The notes under the pieces are model-generated. The model did no database searches. It was not told the origin of the DNA and saw only the letters and a program-made list of their open reading frames with translations. Source: Streptomyces sp. NBC_00539 (lineage in GTDB: Bacteria > Actinomycetota > Actinomycetes > Streptomycetales > Streptomycetaceae). From it: DNA of 64,000 bases. Location: NCBI RefSeq assembly GCF_036346105.1, contig NZ_CP107811.1, forward strand, positions 6,343,501-6,407,500, written 5' to 3'. Below, piece after piece: positions 9,377-17,303 of this stretch. How positions within the stretch are numbered: position 1 is the first letter of the stretch; every line of letters starts with the position of its first letter. A program made the translations under genes and the position numbers.

Positions 9377-9763
9377 GTGACAGCAGAGAACCCTCTCGGG
9401 CGTCTTGACGACGACGACTACCCCGCCTTCACCATGGGCAGGGCCGCCGAGATGCTCGGTACCACCCCCGGCTTCCTCCGGGCGATCGGCGAGGCCCGGC
9501 TGATCACCCCGCTGCGCTCGCAGGGCGGCCATCGCCGGTACTCCCGCTACCAGCTGCGGATCGCCGCCCGCGCCCGTGAACTCGTGGACGCCGGTACTCC
9601 CATCGAGGCGGCCTGCCGGATCGTGATCCTCGAAGACCAGCTCGCCGAGGCCCAGCGCATCAACGCCGAATTCCGCCGTGCGGAGCATTCGTCCGCGTCC
9701 GCATGCCGCGCGGCGGCCGGGGCAGGCGAGCAGCCGACGGACCGTTCGACGAGCAAGGAGTAG
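9377..9763 (+). CDS. MerR-like helix-turn-helix regulator
   Basis: A 128-residue protein. Residues about 12-60 form a winged HTH of the MerR type: FTMGRAAEMLGTTPGFLRA is the recognition helix pair and GGHRRYSRYQL the wing. A helix ending in EDQLAEAQRINAEFRR could dimerise. The GTG at 9377 is chosen because AGAGG lies 5 nt before it; a second in-frame GTG at 9371 overlaps that site. It ends 7 bp before the PRC-barrel gene, so the two are likely co-transcribed. No effector-binding domain is present. Confidence 0.8.
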   Translation: MTAENPLGRLDDDDYPAFTMGRAAEMLGTTPGFLRAIGEARLITPLRSQGGHRRYSRYQLRIAARARELVDAGTPIEAACRIVILEDQLAEAQRINAEFRRAEHSSASACRAAAGAGEQPTDRSTSKE

Positions 9764-9770
9764 TGGTCAC

Positions 9771-10127
9771 ATGTGGGCTTTCCGTGAGACGGCCGGTCAC
9801 CTGGCGGGAACCGACCTGACGGGTTACAAGGTCGAGGCGACCGAGGGCGTCATCGGCAAGGTCGACAAGCACTCGGACGAGGCCGGCTCCGCCTACCTGG
9901 TCGTGGACACCGGTGTGTGGATCTTCGGAAAGGAGGTGCTGATCCCGGCGGGCGCCGTCACGCGCATCGACCCGGACGAAAAGCGCGTCCTGGTCGACCT
10001 CACCAAGGAGCAGGTCAAGAACGCGCCCGAGTTCCACCGGGACAAGCACCTGGGCGACGCCGGATACCACGCGCAGCTCGGTACGTATTACGGCACCGGC
10101 GCCCCGTTCGGCGGCCGCCCGGCCTGA
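9771..10127 (+). CDS. PRC-barrel domain protein
   Basis: A 118-residue soluble protein with one PRC-barrel: LTGYKVEATEGVIGKVDKHS, then YLVVDTGVWIFGKEVLIPAGAV and a strand ending RVLVDLTKEQV. PRC-barrels act as small protein- or RNA-interaction modules. The end is Gly/Tyr-rich. It follows the MerR-like gene closely, so a joint stress or envelope role is possible but not shown. Confidence 0.82.
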   Translation: MWAFRETAGHLAGTDLTGYKVEATEGVIGKVDKHSDEAGSAYLVVDTGVWIFGKEVLIPAGAVTRIDPDEKRVLVDLTKEQVKNAPEFHRDKHLGDAGYHAQLGTYYGTGAPFGGRPA

Positions 10128-10161
10128 CACCCGTACCCGGGGAGTCGTCCCGGCACTCCGT

Positions 10162-10198
10162 ACCCGCCCGCGGACCGACCACCGGTCTGCGGGCGGGT
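10162..10198. terminator. Hairpin terminator between PRC-barrel and marR genes
   Basis: A 15-bp stem (acccgcccgcggacc paired with ggtctgcgggcgggt, one G-U pair) with a 7-nt loop lies between convergent genes. Confidence 0.7.
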
Positions 10199-10240
10199 TC
10201 CGTTCCCCCGAGGTCCGGCCGGCCCGCGGCGGACCTCCGG

Positions 10241-10750
10241 TCAGGCGATGTCGCTGACGTCCACACCGGTGCGGCCGTGGCCCGGGCGGCCCGGGCCCGT
10301 ACCGGCGGCGGCGTCGCGGAAGGCGGCCAGCCCCTCGAACAGGGCCCCCCGCTCCTCGCGGCTCAGGCGCGCCAGCACGGTCTCGAGTTCCCGCGCCCGG
10401 GCCGCCCGTACGGAAGCCAGGACGCCCCGGCCGCTGCGGCTCAGCCGCACCTCCACCTCCCGGCGGTTCGCCGTCGCCCGGGAACGCTGGACGAGACCGG
10501 CCGCTTCGAGCCGGTCGCAGAGCCGGCTCACCGAGGGCGGTGTCGAACCGAGCGCTTCGCCCAGGTCGCGCAGGTTGACGGCTTCCCGCTCGTCGATCAC
10601 GGTCAGGGCACGCAACTGCGAGGGGGGCACGGGGGAGGGTACGGCTTCCTGGCCGCGGCCCCACAGGACGTCCAGCATCTCCAGGAGAGCGGATGCTTCG
10701 GCAGCCACCTGCGTGGAGTGCAGGGGTGGCAAGGGGAAGCTGTGCGGCAT
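10241..10750 (-). CDS. MarR family transcriptional regulator
   Basis: A 169-residue regulator. The winged helix covers about 45-115: LRALTVIDEREAVNLRDLGEALG, then SVSRLCDRLEAAGLVQR as recognition helix and REVEVRLSRSGRGVL as wing. It starts 12 bp after the PP2C stop, so it is probably the last gene of the stressosome operon. MarR proteins usually repress genes and respond to small ligands. Confidence 0.85.
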   Translation of the reverse strand: MPHSFPLPPLHSTQVAAEASALLEMLDVLWGRGQEAVPSPVPPSQLRALTVIDEREAVNLRDLGEALGSTPPSVSRLCDRLEAAGLVQRSRATANRREVEVRLSRSGRGVLASVRAARARELETVLARLSREERGALFEGLAAFRDAAAGTGPGRPGHGRTGVDVSDIA

Positions 10751-10762
10751 CGCACTACTCTC

Positions 10763-12082
10763 TCATCCGATAGACCGTTTGTCAGCCCGCCTGCCTTGGG
10801 CGGGCAGGCGGCGAACACCCTTCGTCGCGGGGGCCATCGAGGCCTTCGCGGTCATCCGCATGGCGAGGGCGAGGGTGTCGTCGGCATGGAGGACGACGGT
10901 GTGCATCTCGGCGGCCACGGCATCGGGGATCTCCGCTATCGGGCGGTGGGCGTGTTGCTCCACGGCCTTGATGAGCCGCGACTCCCCCTCGATGAGGTCC
11001 CTGCGGCTCTCGGTGAGGCCGTCGGTGTAGAGCAGGAGCAGATCACCGGGCTCCATGCGTTCTCGCAGCACCGCATCGCCGCCCGGGGAGGGGAAGCCGA
11101 TGCCCCGGCCGGTCGCTTCGAGGAAGTGCGGCGTGCCGCCGTGCCGTACGAGCAGCGGGGGCGGGTGGCTGCCGCTGACGACCTGGAGGTCCCCGGTGGC
11201 GGGGTCGAGCCGGACCAGGAGCACCGTCGCCATCAGATCCGGGTTGAAGGGCATGAGGAGGTGATGGGTGCGGGCGAGGATGGAGGGCAACGGGTGCCCC
11301 TCCAGGGCCAGGGTGCGTACCGCGTGCGTGACCGTGACCGCACCGCGGGTGCTGCGCACGCCGTGGCCCAGCGCGTCGACCACGGTGACGTGCACGGTGC
11401 CGTCGGGCAGGGCGAACCAGTCGTAGAGGTCCCCGCCGGTCGGCGCGGCCGGGTCCGCGGGCGCGTAGTGCACGGCCAGTTCCAAGCCGTCGATCTCCGG
11501 GGGGAGGGGGCGCAGCGCGTCCTCCAGCTCCCGCAGGACCTGGCCGTGCGCCTTGCGCACCTGCTCGTCGCGCTCGTCGAGTTGTACGTAGAGGGCGAGG
11601 ACGCCGGCGTTGGTCTCCGCCAACTCGTGCTTGATCAGCCGGTGTTCGGCAGTGAGGTGGTCGGCCCGGGCGAGGGCGGCGCGCAGCTCCTCGTCCGCCG
11701 CGCGGACCTGCGCCGACAGGGAGTCCGGCAAGGGCGCCGGCGCCCGGGCTTCCCCGCACGGTCCGGCGTCCCGGTCGGGTAGCGGGATGTGCCAGGTGAC
11801 CGAGTTCGCCGACGTCTCGGGCGCGGTCAGCGGCAGGTCGGCGCTCCGCAGCGGGCCGGCCGCTCGCGGGGCGGTCAGGGTGAGGTTCAGCTGGGGCACG
11901 TCGTGCGCGGCGTCGAACACGCTCGTCAGCCTGACGGGGTGGCCGGCCTCGAACTCCGGGCAGGCCAGGTCCGTCACCGACAGCACCAGTCGGCCGCGTA
12001 CGTCCGCGGGCAGCCGGTAGGAGCGCGCGAGGTCGCGCACCTCCTCGCGGAGCACCGTCACGTCCCAGAAGAGTCTGCTCAT
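10763..12082 (-). CDS. SpoIIE/RsbU-type PP2C protein serine phosphatase
   Basis: A 439-residue protein. Residues 1-110 resemble a reduced HATPase-like domain (SYRLPADVRGRLVLSVTDLA). Residues about 140-215 form a long coiled coil (EELRAALARADHLTAEH ... DEQVRKAHGQVLRELEDAL). From about 220 is a SpoIIE phosphatase with GGDLYDWF, VVDALGHG and LLLYTDGLTESR, which bind two Mn/Mg ions. By position it is the RsbU-like output that dephosphorylates an anti-anti-sigma factor when RsbT binds. The ATG overlaps the previous stop (ATGA). Confidence 0.87.
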   Translation of the reverse strand: MSRLFWDVTVLREEVRDLARSYRLPADVRGRLVLSVTDLACPEFEAGHPVRLTSVFDAAHDVPQLNLTLTAPRAAGPLRSADLPLTAPETSANSVTWHIPLPDRDAGPCGEARAPAPLPDSLSAQVRAADEELRAALARADHLTAEHRLIKHELAETNAGVLALYVQLDERDEQVRKAHGQVLRELEDALRPLPPEIDGLELAVHYAPADPAAPTGGDLYDWFALPDGTVHVTVVDALGHGVRSTRGAVTVTHAVRTLALEGHPLPSILARTHHLLMPFNPDLMATVLLVRLDPATGDLQVVSGSHPPPLLVRHGGTPHFLEATGRGIGFPSPGGDAVLRERMEPGDLLLLYTDGLTESRRDLIEGESRLIKAVEQHAHRPIAEIPDAVAAEMHTVVLHADDTLALAMRMTAKASMAPATKGVRRLPAQGRRADKRSIG

Positions 12083-13104
12083 GACGGCTCGTCGGGGGCT
12101 CTGGCCGCCACCACGGTGGCGTCGTCGCGGGTGCGGTGGTAGCCGTGCGCGACCGTGGCGGCGAGCAGCGGGGCGGGCAGGCGCAGCAGGTGAGCGGGCG
12201 GGGTGTGCGCCCACCGCAGGTCGATGCCGTCGGTGTGCAGCGCGGTGGTGGTCGACGCGGTCAGCGGGACGCGGTGGGTGCGCGGGGCGGGCATCCGCCA
12301 GCCGACCACCCCCGGCTGACCCGTCAGCCGGTGGTGCACCTCGTCGGGGGAGAGGGCCACCATGCGGACGTTGCCGATCCCGCAGTACTCCGCTTCCCCG
12401 GCGCGCAGTCGAAGGAGCGCGACGGCGGCCCCCCGGCTGTGCCGGAGCGCCCGGTGCATGACCGCCATGATCTCCGGGAGGGTGCCCTCGGCGGCCCCGC
12501 GGAAGGAACGCACCGCCGCCTGGGCGGCCTCCGCCGCCTCACGGCCGTGCCCGAGGCCGTCCACCACGAGCGCGGTGCGCGCCCCACCGAGGTCGAGGAC
12601 TGCCGCGGCGTCCCCGCAGTCCTCCTCGCCCGCGGCCGGCAGGCAGACCAGTCCCACCGGCTGCCGGGCGGCTTCGCGCCGGCCGGGAAGGGCGAGCCGG
12701 GCGCAGACCACGGTGCCGGTGTCGGTCCTCGAAGTGATGGCGAGCTCCGTCGCGATGCGTCCGACCGCGCCCAGTCCGGCGCCGAGCGTCCCCGTCGTGG
12801 TGTAACCGTCGGCCAGGCACCGCGCGACCTCCGCTATCCCCGGACCCCGGTCCGCGGCCACCACTTCCAGGCCGCCGCCCAGCGGAAGCGGCTGCACGTA
12901 GAGCACACCGTCGCGGGCGTGCTTGTCGATGTTGCTGGCCAGTTCCGAGGCGACCACGGCCGCCTGGTCGGGCATCGCGCCGGGCAGCGCGCACTCCCGC
13001 GCCACGGCGCGCGCGGTCTCGGCCGCGACGTGCACCGCGCTGTAGTGGTCGATGCGGACTTGGCGCGTCGGCGCCACCGGGGCGGGGACCATCAGCGCCG
13101 CCAT
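12079..13104 (-). CDS. HATPase / PP2C fusion (RsbT-like kinase plus RsbX-like phosphatase)
   Basis: A 341-residue two-domain protein. Residues about 15-140 are a GHKL ATPase like RsbT or RsbW, with N-box ELASNIDKHAR and DRGPGIAEV plus GAGLGAVGRIA. Residues about 145-341 are a compact PP2C of RsbX size with LVVDGLGHGREA and a His/Asp-rich end (LHTDGIDLRW). In known systems RsbX removes phosphates from RsbS and RsbR. A kinase and a phosphatase domain in one chain is the notable point. The ATG at 13092 would give a TGATG junction with the upstream gene and is an alternative start. Confidence 0.8.
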   Translation of the reverse strand: MAALMVPAPVAPTRQVRIDHYSAVHVAAETARAVARECALPGAMPDQAAVVASELASNIDKHARDGVLYVQPLPLGGGLEVVAADRGPGIAEVARCLADGYTTTGTLGAGLGAVGRIATELAITSRTDTGTVVCARLALPGRREAARQPVGLVCLPAAGEEDCGDAAAVLDLGGARTALVVDGLGHGREAAEAAQAAVRSFRGAAEGTLPEIMAVMHRALRHSRGAAVALLRLRAGEAEYCGIGNVRMVALSPDEVHHRLTGQPGVVGWRMPAPRTHRVPLTASTTTALHTDGIDLRWAHTPPAHLLRLPAPLLAATVAHGYHRTRDDATVVAARAPDEPS

Positions 13105-13559
13105 CGTGTGGTGACGATGGTCGTGCCCTCGCCCGGCGTGCTGCGCACCTCGAACTCGTCCATCAGCCGACGGGCGCCGCCCAGCCCGTGTCCCAGACCC
13201 ACACCGGTGCTGTAGCCGTCGGCCAGCGCCGCCTCCACGTCGGGGATGCCCGGCCCGCGGTCGGTGATCGTGAGCCGGAGCCCCGTACGGCCCTCGGCGC
13301 GCGCGGGGCCGACCACGAGGTCCCCGCCCCCGCCGTGGATGTAGGCGTTGCGGGCCAGTTCGCTGGCCGCAGTGATCACCCGCGTCTGGTCGATGAGGGA
13401 GAACCCGGCCGCTACGGCGGCGAAGCGCACGGCGTGCCGGACCGCCAGCAGATCGTCCTCGGTGGCCAGGGAGAGCCGGACGGGTTGCGTGCCGGAGGCG
13501 TCCGCCGCCGTGGTGTCCGTGCCGTCCACGGTCCGGTTGCCGTCAGCCAGTGGTGCCAT
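13092..13559 (-). CDS. rsbT: RsbT-like serine/threonine kinase (switch protein)
   Basis: A 155-residue GHKL kinase. The ATP-site motifs are the N-box ELARNAYIHGGGG, G1 DRGPGIPD and the lid GVGLGHGLGGARRLMDEF. RsbT phosphorylates RsbS and RsbR in the stressosome and then leaves it to activate an RsbU-type phosphatase. The first 25 residues are extra and low-complexity. The start overlaps the end of rsbS by 17 bp, so translation is coupled. Confidence 0.88.
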   Translation of the reverse strand: MAPLADGNRTVDGTDTTAADASGTQPVRLSLATEDDLLAVRHAVRFAAVAAGFSLIDQTRVITAASELARNAYIHGGGGDLVVGPARAEGRTGLRLTITDRGPGIPDVEAALADGYSTGVGLGHGLGGARRLMDEFEVRSTPGEGTTIVTTRWRR

Positions 13560-13986
13560 GCGGCGCCCCTTCCCGGGGCTGCGGGGCCCGGACCCAGCCC
13601 AGCGCGGCCATGCCCTGCTCGGCGTGCAACGCCGTTTCCACGCCCGTGAGTTCCAGCCCGAGTTCCACGAGCGTGATGGCCACCGGGGGGCGCATGCCGG
13701 CCACGATGACCCTGGCCCCCAGCAGCCGGGCCATGCTCGTGAGCTCCATCAGGTTGCGCGCCACGAACGAGTCGATGATCTCCAGGCGGGAGATGTCGAT
13801 GAGGACGCCCCGGGCCCGGTCGGCGGAGATCCGCTCGGTGAGTTCCTGCGCGAAGGCCACGGCGGACTTGTCGTCCAGTTCGTTGAGCAGCCCGGTGACC
13901 AGGACGTCGCCCAGTCGCAGGATCGGTACGGCGCAGGAAGGGGCCCCGGCGTGTGTGCCGGAGTGGGCACTTGAATGTGCGCTCAT
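13543..13986 (-). CDS. rsbS: RsbS-like STAS protein (stressosome core)
   Basis: A 147-residue STAS-domain protein. The stretch IDISRLEIIDSFVARNL contains the conserved Asp-Ser switch site (IIDSF) phosphorylated by RsbT; LRLGDVLVTGLLNELDD and VIVAGMRPPVAITLVELG frame the fold. It forms the stressosome scaffold with RsbR. An extra C-terminal tail of about 20 residues is rich in Gly/Pro. The ATG lies within the stop of rsbR (ATGA). Confidence 0.9.
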   Translation of the reverse strand: MSAHSSAHSGTHAGAPSCAVPILRLGDVLVTGLLNELDDKSAVAFAQELTERISADRARGVLIDISRLEIIDSFVARNLMELTSMARLLGARVIVAGMRPPVAITLVELGLELTGVETALHAEQGMAALGWVRAPQPREGAPHGTTG

Positions 13987-14870
13987 CGGGAAACCGGGGC
14001 GCTCGGGGCCGGCGCGGAACCGCCGGTGATCTTCATCGCCTCGGACAGGGCCTCGGCGAGCGTGGCCCGCGTCAGGATGTCGAAGAGGTCGATGCCCAGC
14101 TGCGCGATGGTCTGCGCGATGGTGGGCCGGATGCCGCTGATGATGCAGCCCGCTCCCATCAGCCGCACTGCCCGCACGGTCTGCATGAGGTGCTGGGCCA
14201 CCGCGGTGTCGACGGTGGGCACCCCGGTGATGTCGATGATCGCGACTTGCGCGTCCTCGTCCTGGATGGCCTGGAGCAGGTTCTCCATCACCACCTGGGT
14301 GCGTGCGGTGTCCAGGGTGCCGATCAAGGGCACGGCCACGACCTGCCGCCACAGGCGTACGACGGGTGTCGAGACCTCCAGCAGCTGTCGGCTCTGCCGC
14401 CGGATGATCTCCTCGCGGCCTTCCGCGTACGTGGCGAAGGACAGGGCGCCGGCCGCGTCGAGCAACTGGTTGATCAGCAACGCCGCCGAGAGCAGCAGGG
14501 CGCTGTCGTCGATGGTGTCCCGGACGATGTCCAGCAGGACTTCCTTGAGGGCGAGCACCGACAGCGAGGTGGCGGTCGGGGCTGCCCCCGCCCGTGCCCT
14601 GCGCAGCGACAACTCCCTCACCGCGTCGCGCAGTTCCCGGTGCTGGTTCGCCATCTGGCCGACCGGCAGCGTGGTGTCGAGAGCGCTGATCAGCGCGGAG
14701 GCCAGGGTGTCCGCCTCGTAGCGCAGGTCGCGCTCGTTGTTGGCCGGGTCCATGGGCGCGCGCTCCAGCTGGAGCACCACCCAGCGGTCAGCTATGTCGT
14801 CCGCGCGCCCCTTGAACGACTCCACCACGAGCCGGCGGACATCGGCCGCACCGGTCGGACTGCTGACCAC
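13983..14870 (-). CDS. rsbR: RsbR-like stressosome sensor
   Basis: A 295-residue protein with two parts. Residues about 15-165 are an all-helical sensor domain (non-haem-globin-like N-terminal RsbR domain), and residues about 175-280 a STAS domain with VAIIDITGVPTVDTAVAQHL, where Thr residues replace the RsbS Ser as usual in RsbR. It should form the outer turrets of the stressosome. The GTG at 14870 is preferred because AAGGGAG lies 6 nt before it; an ATG at 14906 is the alternative. It is first in the operon. Confidence 0.88.
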   Translation of the reverse strand: MVSSPTGAADVRRLVVESFKGRADDIADRWVVLQLERAPMDPANNERDLRYEADTLASALISALDTTLPVGQMANQHRELRDAVRELSLRRARAGAAPTATSLSVLALKEVLLDIVRDTIDDSALLLSAALLINQLLDAAGALSFATYAEGREEIIRRQSRQLLEVSTPVVRLWRQVVAVPLIGTLDTARTQVVMENLLQAIQDEDAQVAIIDITGVPTVDTAVAQHLMQTVRAVRLMGAGCIISGIRPTIAQTIAQLGIDLFDILTRATLAEALSEAMKITGGSAPAPSAPVSR

Positions 14871-14925
14871 GCGGGTCTCCCTTCGCTGTGCCGGCGTCCG
14901 TCCCACATTTAACGCATGGCAATGG

Positions 14926-14939
14926 TTGTCTCATGACAA
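14926..14939. promoter_or_regulatory. Inverted repeat upstream of rsbR
   Basis: ttgtc-tcat-gacaa is a perfect 5-bp inverted repeat in the least GC-rich part of the region between rsbR and the small membrane protein gene. It could be an operator or part of the rsbR promoter; no clear sigma-B-type GGGTA -10 box was seen. Confidence 0.3.
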
Positions 14940-14952
14940 ATATACGCACGGT

Positions 14953-14978
14953 GACCCCGGGACGGAAGTCCCGGGGTC
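14953..14978. terminator. Hairpin terminator of the small membrane protein gene
   Basis: A perfect 11-bp stem (gaccccgggac / gtcccggggtc) with a GGAA loop, 42 bp after the leftward gene that ends at 15020. Confidence 0.65.
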
Positions 14979-15019
14979 TCGGCCGCACAGATCCACAAGG
15001 ATGTCCCCGATTGCGCCAC

Positions 15020-15298
15020 TCATTCGTGGGAAGGGCGGTGAGCATGGCCGCACACCGCCGAGACGGTGCTCACCACGCCTATCCAGGCCGTCACCGCGGC
15101 CCAGGCCATGGCCGTCGAGCCGCTGACGGCGCCCGCGACGAGCAGCACCAGGCACGTGCCCAGGAGCGCCGCGGCGAGCGGGCGGTTCAGCGGTGGCCGA
15201 CCGGGCGCGGCGCCGGAGCGGCCCGCAGGCCGCTGCTCGTCGGGTCGGTGGGCCCGTGCGGCGTTCTCGCGCGTGGCCAGTCTCACCCGTGCCGGCAT
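15020..15298 (-). CDS. Small membrane protein, two helices, unknown function
   Basis: A 92-residue protein: a basic, Arg-rich N-terminus (1-40), two hydrophobic helices (about 41-60 and 65-83) and a short tail with His residues. It is accepted because ACGGAGG sits 6 nt before the ATG and a strong hairpin follows. The family is not recognised. It lies alone between the stressosome promoter and a tandem repeat. Confidence 0.6.
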   Translation of the reverse strand: MPARVRLATRENAARAHRPDEQRPAGRSGAAPGRPPLNRPLAAALLGTCLVLLVAGAVSGSTAMAWAAVTAWIGVVSTVSAVCGHAHRPSHE

Positions 15299-15311
15299 CT
15301 ATGCCTCCGTG

Positions 15312-15375
15312 TGTTCAGGAACGGTTGTGCTCGCCAACGGTCGTGCTCAGGAACGGCCGTGCTCACCAACGGCCG
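15312..15375. repeat. Four tandem 16-bp repeats
   Basis: Four head-to-tail copies of a 16-mer of the form tgctcaggaacggccg / tgctcaccaacggccg, starting at 15312, 15328, 15344 and 15360, with a decayed fifth at 15376. Copies 1/3 and 2/4 are most alike, so the ancestral unit was probably a 32-mer. It lies upstream of the small membrane protein gene, outside any credible reading frame. Confidence 0.8.
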
Positions 15376-15581
15376 TGGTCGCCCACCGGGGTGGGAAACG
15401 GGGGCGGGGCATGAGCGTGAGGGAGTTCTCGAACGCGCTCATGCCGCGCGTGTGACCGCATCCGCGCGGGTTAAGCCGACGTATTCCGGCCGACTGGCCG
15501 GAATGTGGCCGCCTCGCGCACCTGCCGTGCCGGCCGCGGGTCCCGGGTGACTTATCGTGCCCCCCGCGCTACTTTGTGCAC

Positions 15582-16007
15582 ATGATCGGTGCGGCGTCGG
15601 CTCACGCGGTGGATCACCGCGCGCGGACCGTCGGCGTCCTCGCGCTGCTGCTCGCCGTCGCCTTCCACCTCCTCGGGTGCCTCCACGGACCGGCCGGGGA
15701 AGGCCCTCACCTGCGGCCGGAAACCGTCGCGCCCCTCTCCCTCTCCCTCCCCCTCGCCATGGCCCCTGCCGACGCCGTGGTGCCGGTCCACCGTGCCGAG
15801 CAGGGCGAGGGCTGCCCCGACGGACTCGGCCACGCCGTCGACCGCGTGCGGGGGGACGCCCACGCCGCGCCGACGACGGCCCGTACGCCGCTCGCCGTCG
15901 CCGGGCCGGCCTCGTCGGCGGGTACGGGCAAGGCCGCGTCCCCGGCCGACGACCGGGGCCCGGGCGGCCGGGGAGTCCTCGCCGCGACGTGCGTCGCCCG
16001 GACCTGA
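15582..16007 (+). CDS. Small exported or membrane-anchored protein, unknown
   Basis: A 141-residue protein with one hydrophobic segment (about 12-28: VGVLALLLAVAFHLLGC) that could be a signal or anchor; the Cys after LLG is lipobox-like but weak. The rest is Ala/Pro/Gly-rich with scattered His. Codon bias is actinomycete-like throughout. An in-frame GTG at 15576 is an alternative start. It ends 150 bp before the PLP enzyme gene and points the same way, so it may be co-transcribed with it. Confidence 0.5.
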   Translation: MIGAASAHAVDHRARTVGVLALLLAVAFHLLGCLHGPAGEGPHLRPETVAPLSLSLPLAMAPADAVVPVHRAEQGEGCPDGLGHAVDRVRGDAHAAPTTARTPLAVAGPASSAGTGKAASPADDRGPGGRGVLAATCVART

Positions 16008-16157
16008 CAGGACCCGCACGGCCGCCGCCGCCGCGCCCCCGCCCGCCCGCGCCCGCGTGCGCCGGGGCCCGGCGGAACGTCCGGCCGTGCGTCCCCGCCC
16101 TGATCCGCCGATGCCCGCGCGCCCCAGCGCCGCCCGGGCCCAGGAGCCGCGACACCG

Positions 16158-17303
16158 ATGCCCACCACCTCCGTGCACGTCACCCCCGCACCTCCCACAC
16201 CTCCCGCCCCGTACGCACCCGCCCCCCTGCCCGCGCGCCGGCCCGCGGATCTCGTCGGCCGCACCCCGCTGCTGTGGGTCGACGAGCCCTTCGCGGACAC
16301 CGGCCGCGGATTCTGGGCCAAGCTGGAGGGCGCCAACCCCGGCGGAATCAAGGACCGTCCGGCCCTGCACATGGTGGCCCGCGCCCGGGCCCGGGGCGAC
16401 CTCGCCGACGGGGCGCCGGTCATCGAGTCCTCCAGCGGGACCCTGGCGCTGGGCCTGGCCCTGGCCGGCATCACGTACGGGCATCCGGTGACCGTGGTCA
16501 CCGACCCCGGACTGGAGCCCTCGATCCGCCGGGCCCTGGCCGCGTACCGAGTCCACGTCGACACCGTCAGCGAGGCTCACACGGCCGGGGGCTGGCAGCA
16601 GGCACGCCGGGACAGGGTCACCGAACTGCTCCACGGGCACCCCGGCGCGTGGTGCCCCGACCAGTACAACAACCCCGACAACGCCGCCGCCTACACCGGG
16701 CTCGCCGCCGAACTGGTCACCCAGCTGGGCCGCGTCGACGTACTGGTCACCGCGGTCGGCACCGGCGGCCACTCCGCGGGGATCTCCGCCGCACTGCGCG
16801 AGACCTCCCCGGCGCTCGAACTGATCGGCGTGGACTCCACCGGCTCCGCCATCTTCGGGCAGCCGGCCGGACAGCGCCTGATGCGCGGCCTCGGCTCCAG
16901 CATCCACCCCGCCAACGTCGCCCACGAGGCGTTCGCGGAGGTCCACTGGGTCGCCCCCGAAGAAGCCGTCACCGCCTGCCGCACACTGGCCCGCCACCAG
17001 TACGCCACCGGCGGGTGGAGCGTGGGGGCGGTCGCGCTCGTCGCGGGCTGGGTGGCGCGCACCCGTCCCGCCGGGACCCGGATCGCCGCCGTCTTCCCCG
17101 ACGGCCCCCACCGCTACCTCGACACCGTCTACGACGACGGCTGGTGCCACGGCCACGGCCTGCTCGGCCACGCCCTCCCCGACGCCCCGCAGGAGATCGG
17201 ACATCCGGCGGAGCGGGTGGTCACCTCCTGGACCCGCTGCACCGACGTCACCCGCCCGGCGCCGGCGCCGCGCACCGCCACGGCGCTTGCGGCTGTCCGA
17301 TGA
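16158..17303 (+). CDS. PLP-dependent enzyme of the cysteine synthase fold, ESSSGT subfamily
   Basis: A 381-residue fold-type II PLP enzyme. Lys65 (GGIKDRPA) should form the Schiff base. The substrate loop is ESSSGT instead of the TSGNTG of ordinary cysteine synthases, and the phosphate loop is GTGGHS. It resembles, along its length, the PLP half of the fusion protein at 41260-43536 (shared ESSSGT, TDP after HPV, NPDN and YTETVY/YLDTVY segments). A Pro-rich 30-residue N-terminus precedes the domain. The nucleophile used is unknown. The stop overlaps the MFS start (ATGA), so product export is likely. Confidence 0.82.
   Translation: MPTTSVHVTPAPPTPPAPYAPAPLPARRPADLVGRTPLLWVDEPFADTGRGFWAKLEGANPGGIKDRPALHMVARARARGDLADGAPVIESSSGTLALGLALAGITYGHPVTVVTDPGLEPSIRRALAAYRVHVDTVSEAHTAGGWQQARRDRVTELLHGHPGAWCPDQYNNPDNAAAYTGLAAELVTQLGRVDVLVTAVGTGGHSAGISAALRETSPALELIGVDSTGSAIFGQPAGQRLMRGLGSSIHPANVAHEAFAEVHWVAPEEAVTACRTLARHQYATGGWSVGAVALVAGWVARTRPAGTRIAAVFPDGPHRYLDTVYDDGWCHGHGLLGHALPDAPQEIGHPAERVVTSWTRCTDVTRPAPAPRTATALAAVR

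Noticed and set aside
15312-15375. CRISPR array
   Set aside because: The repeats are contiguous with no spacers and no cas gene is present.
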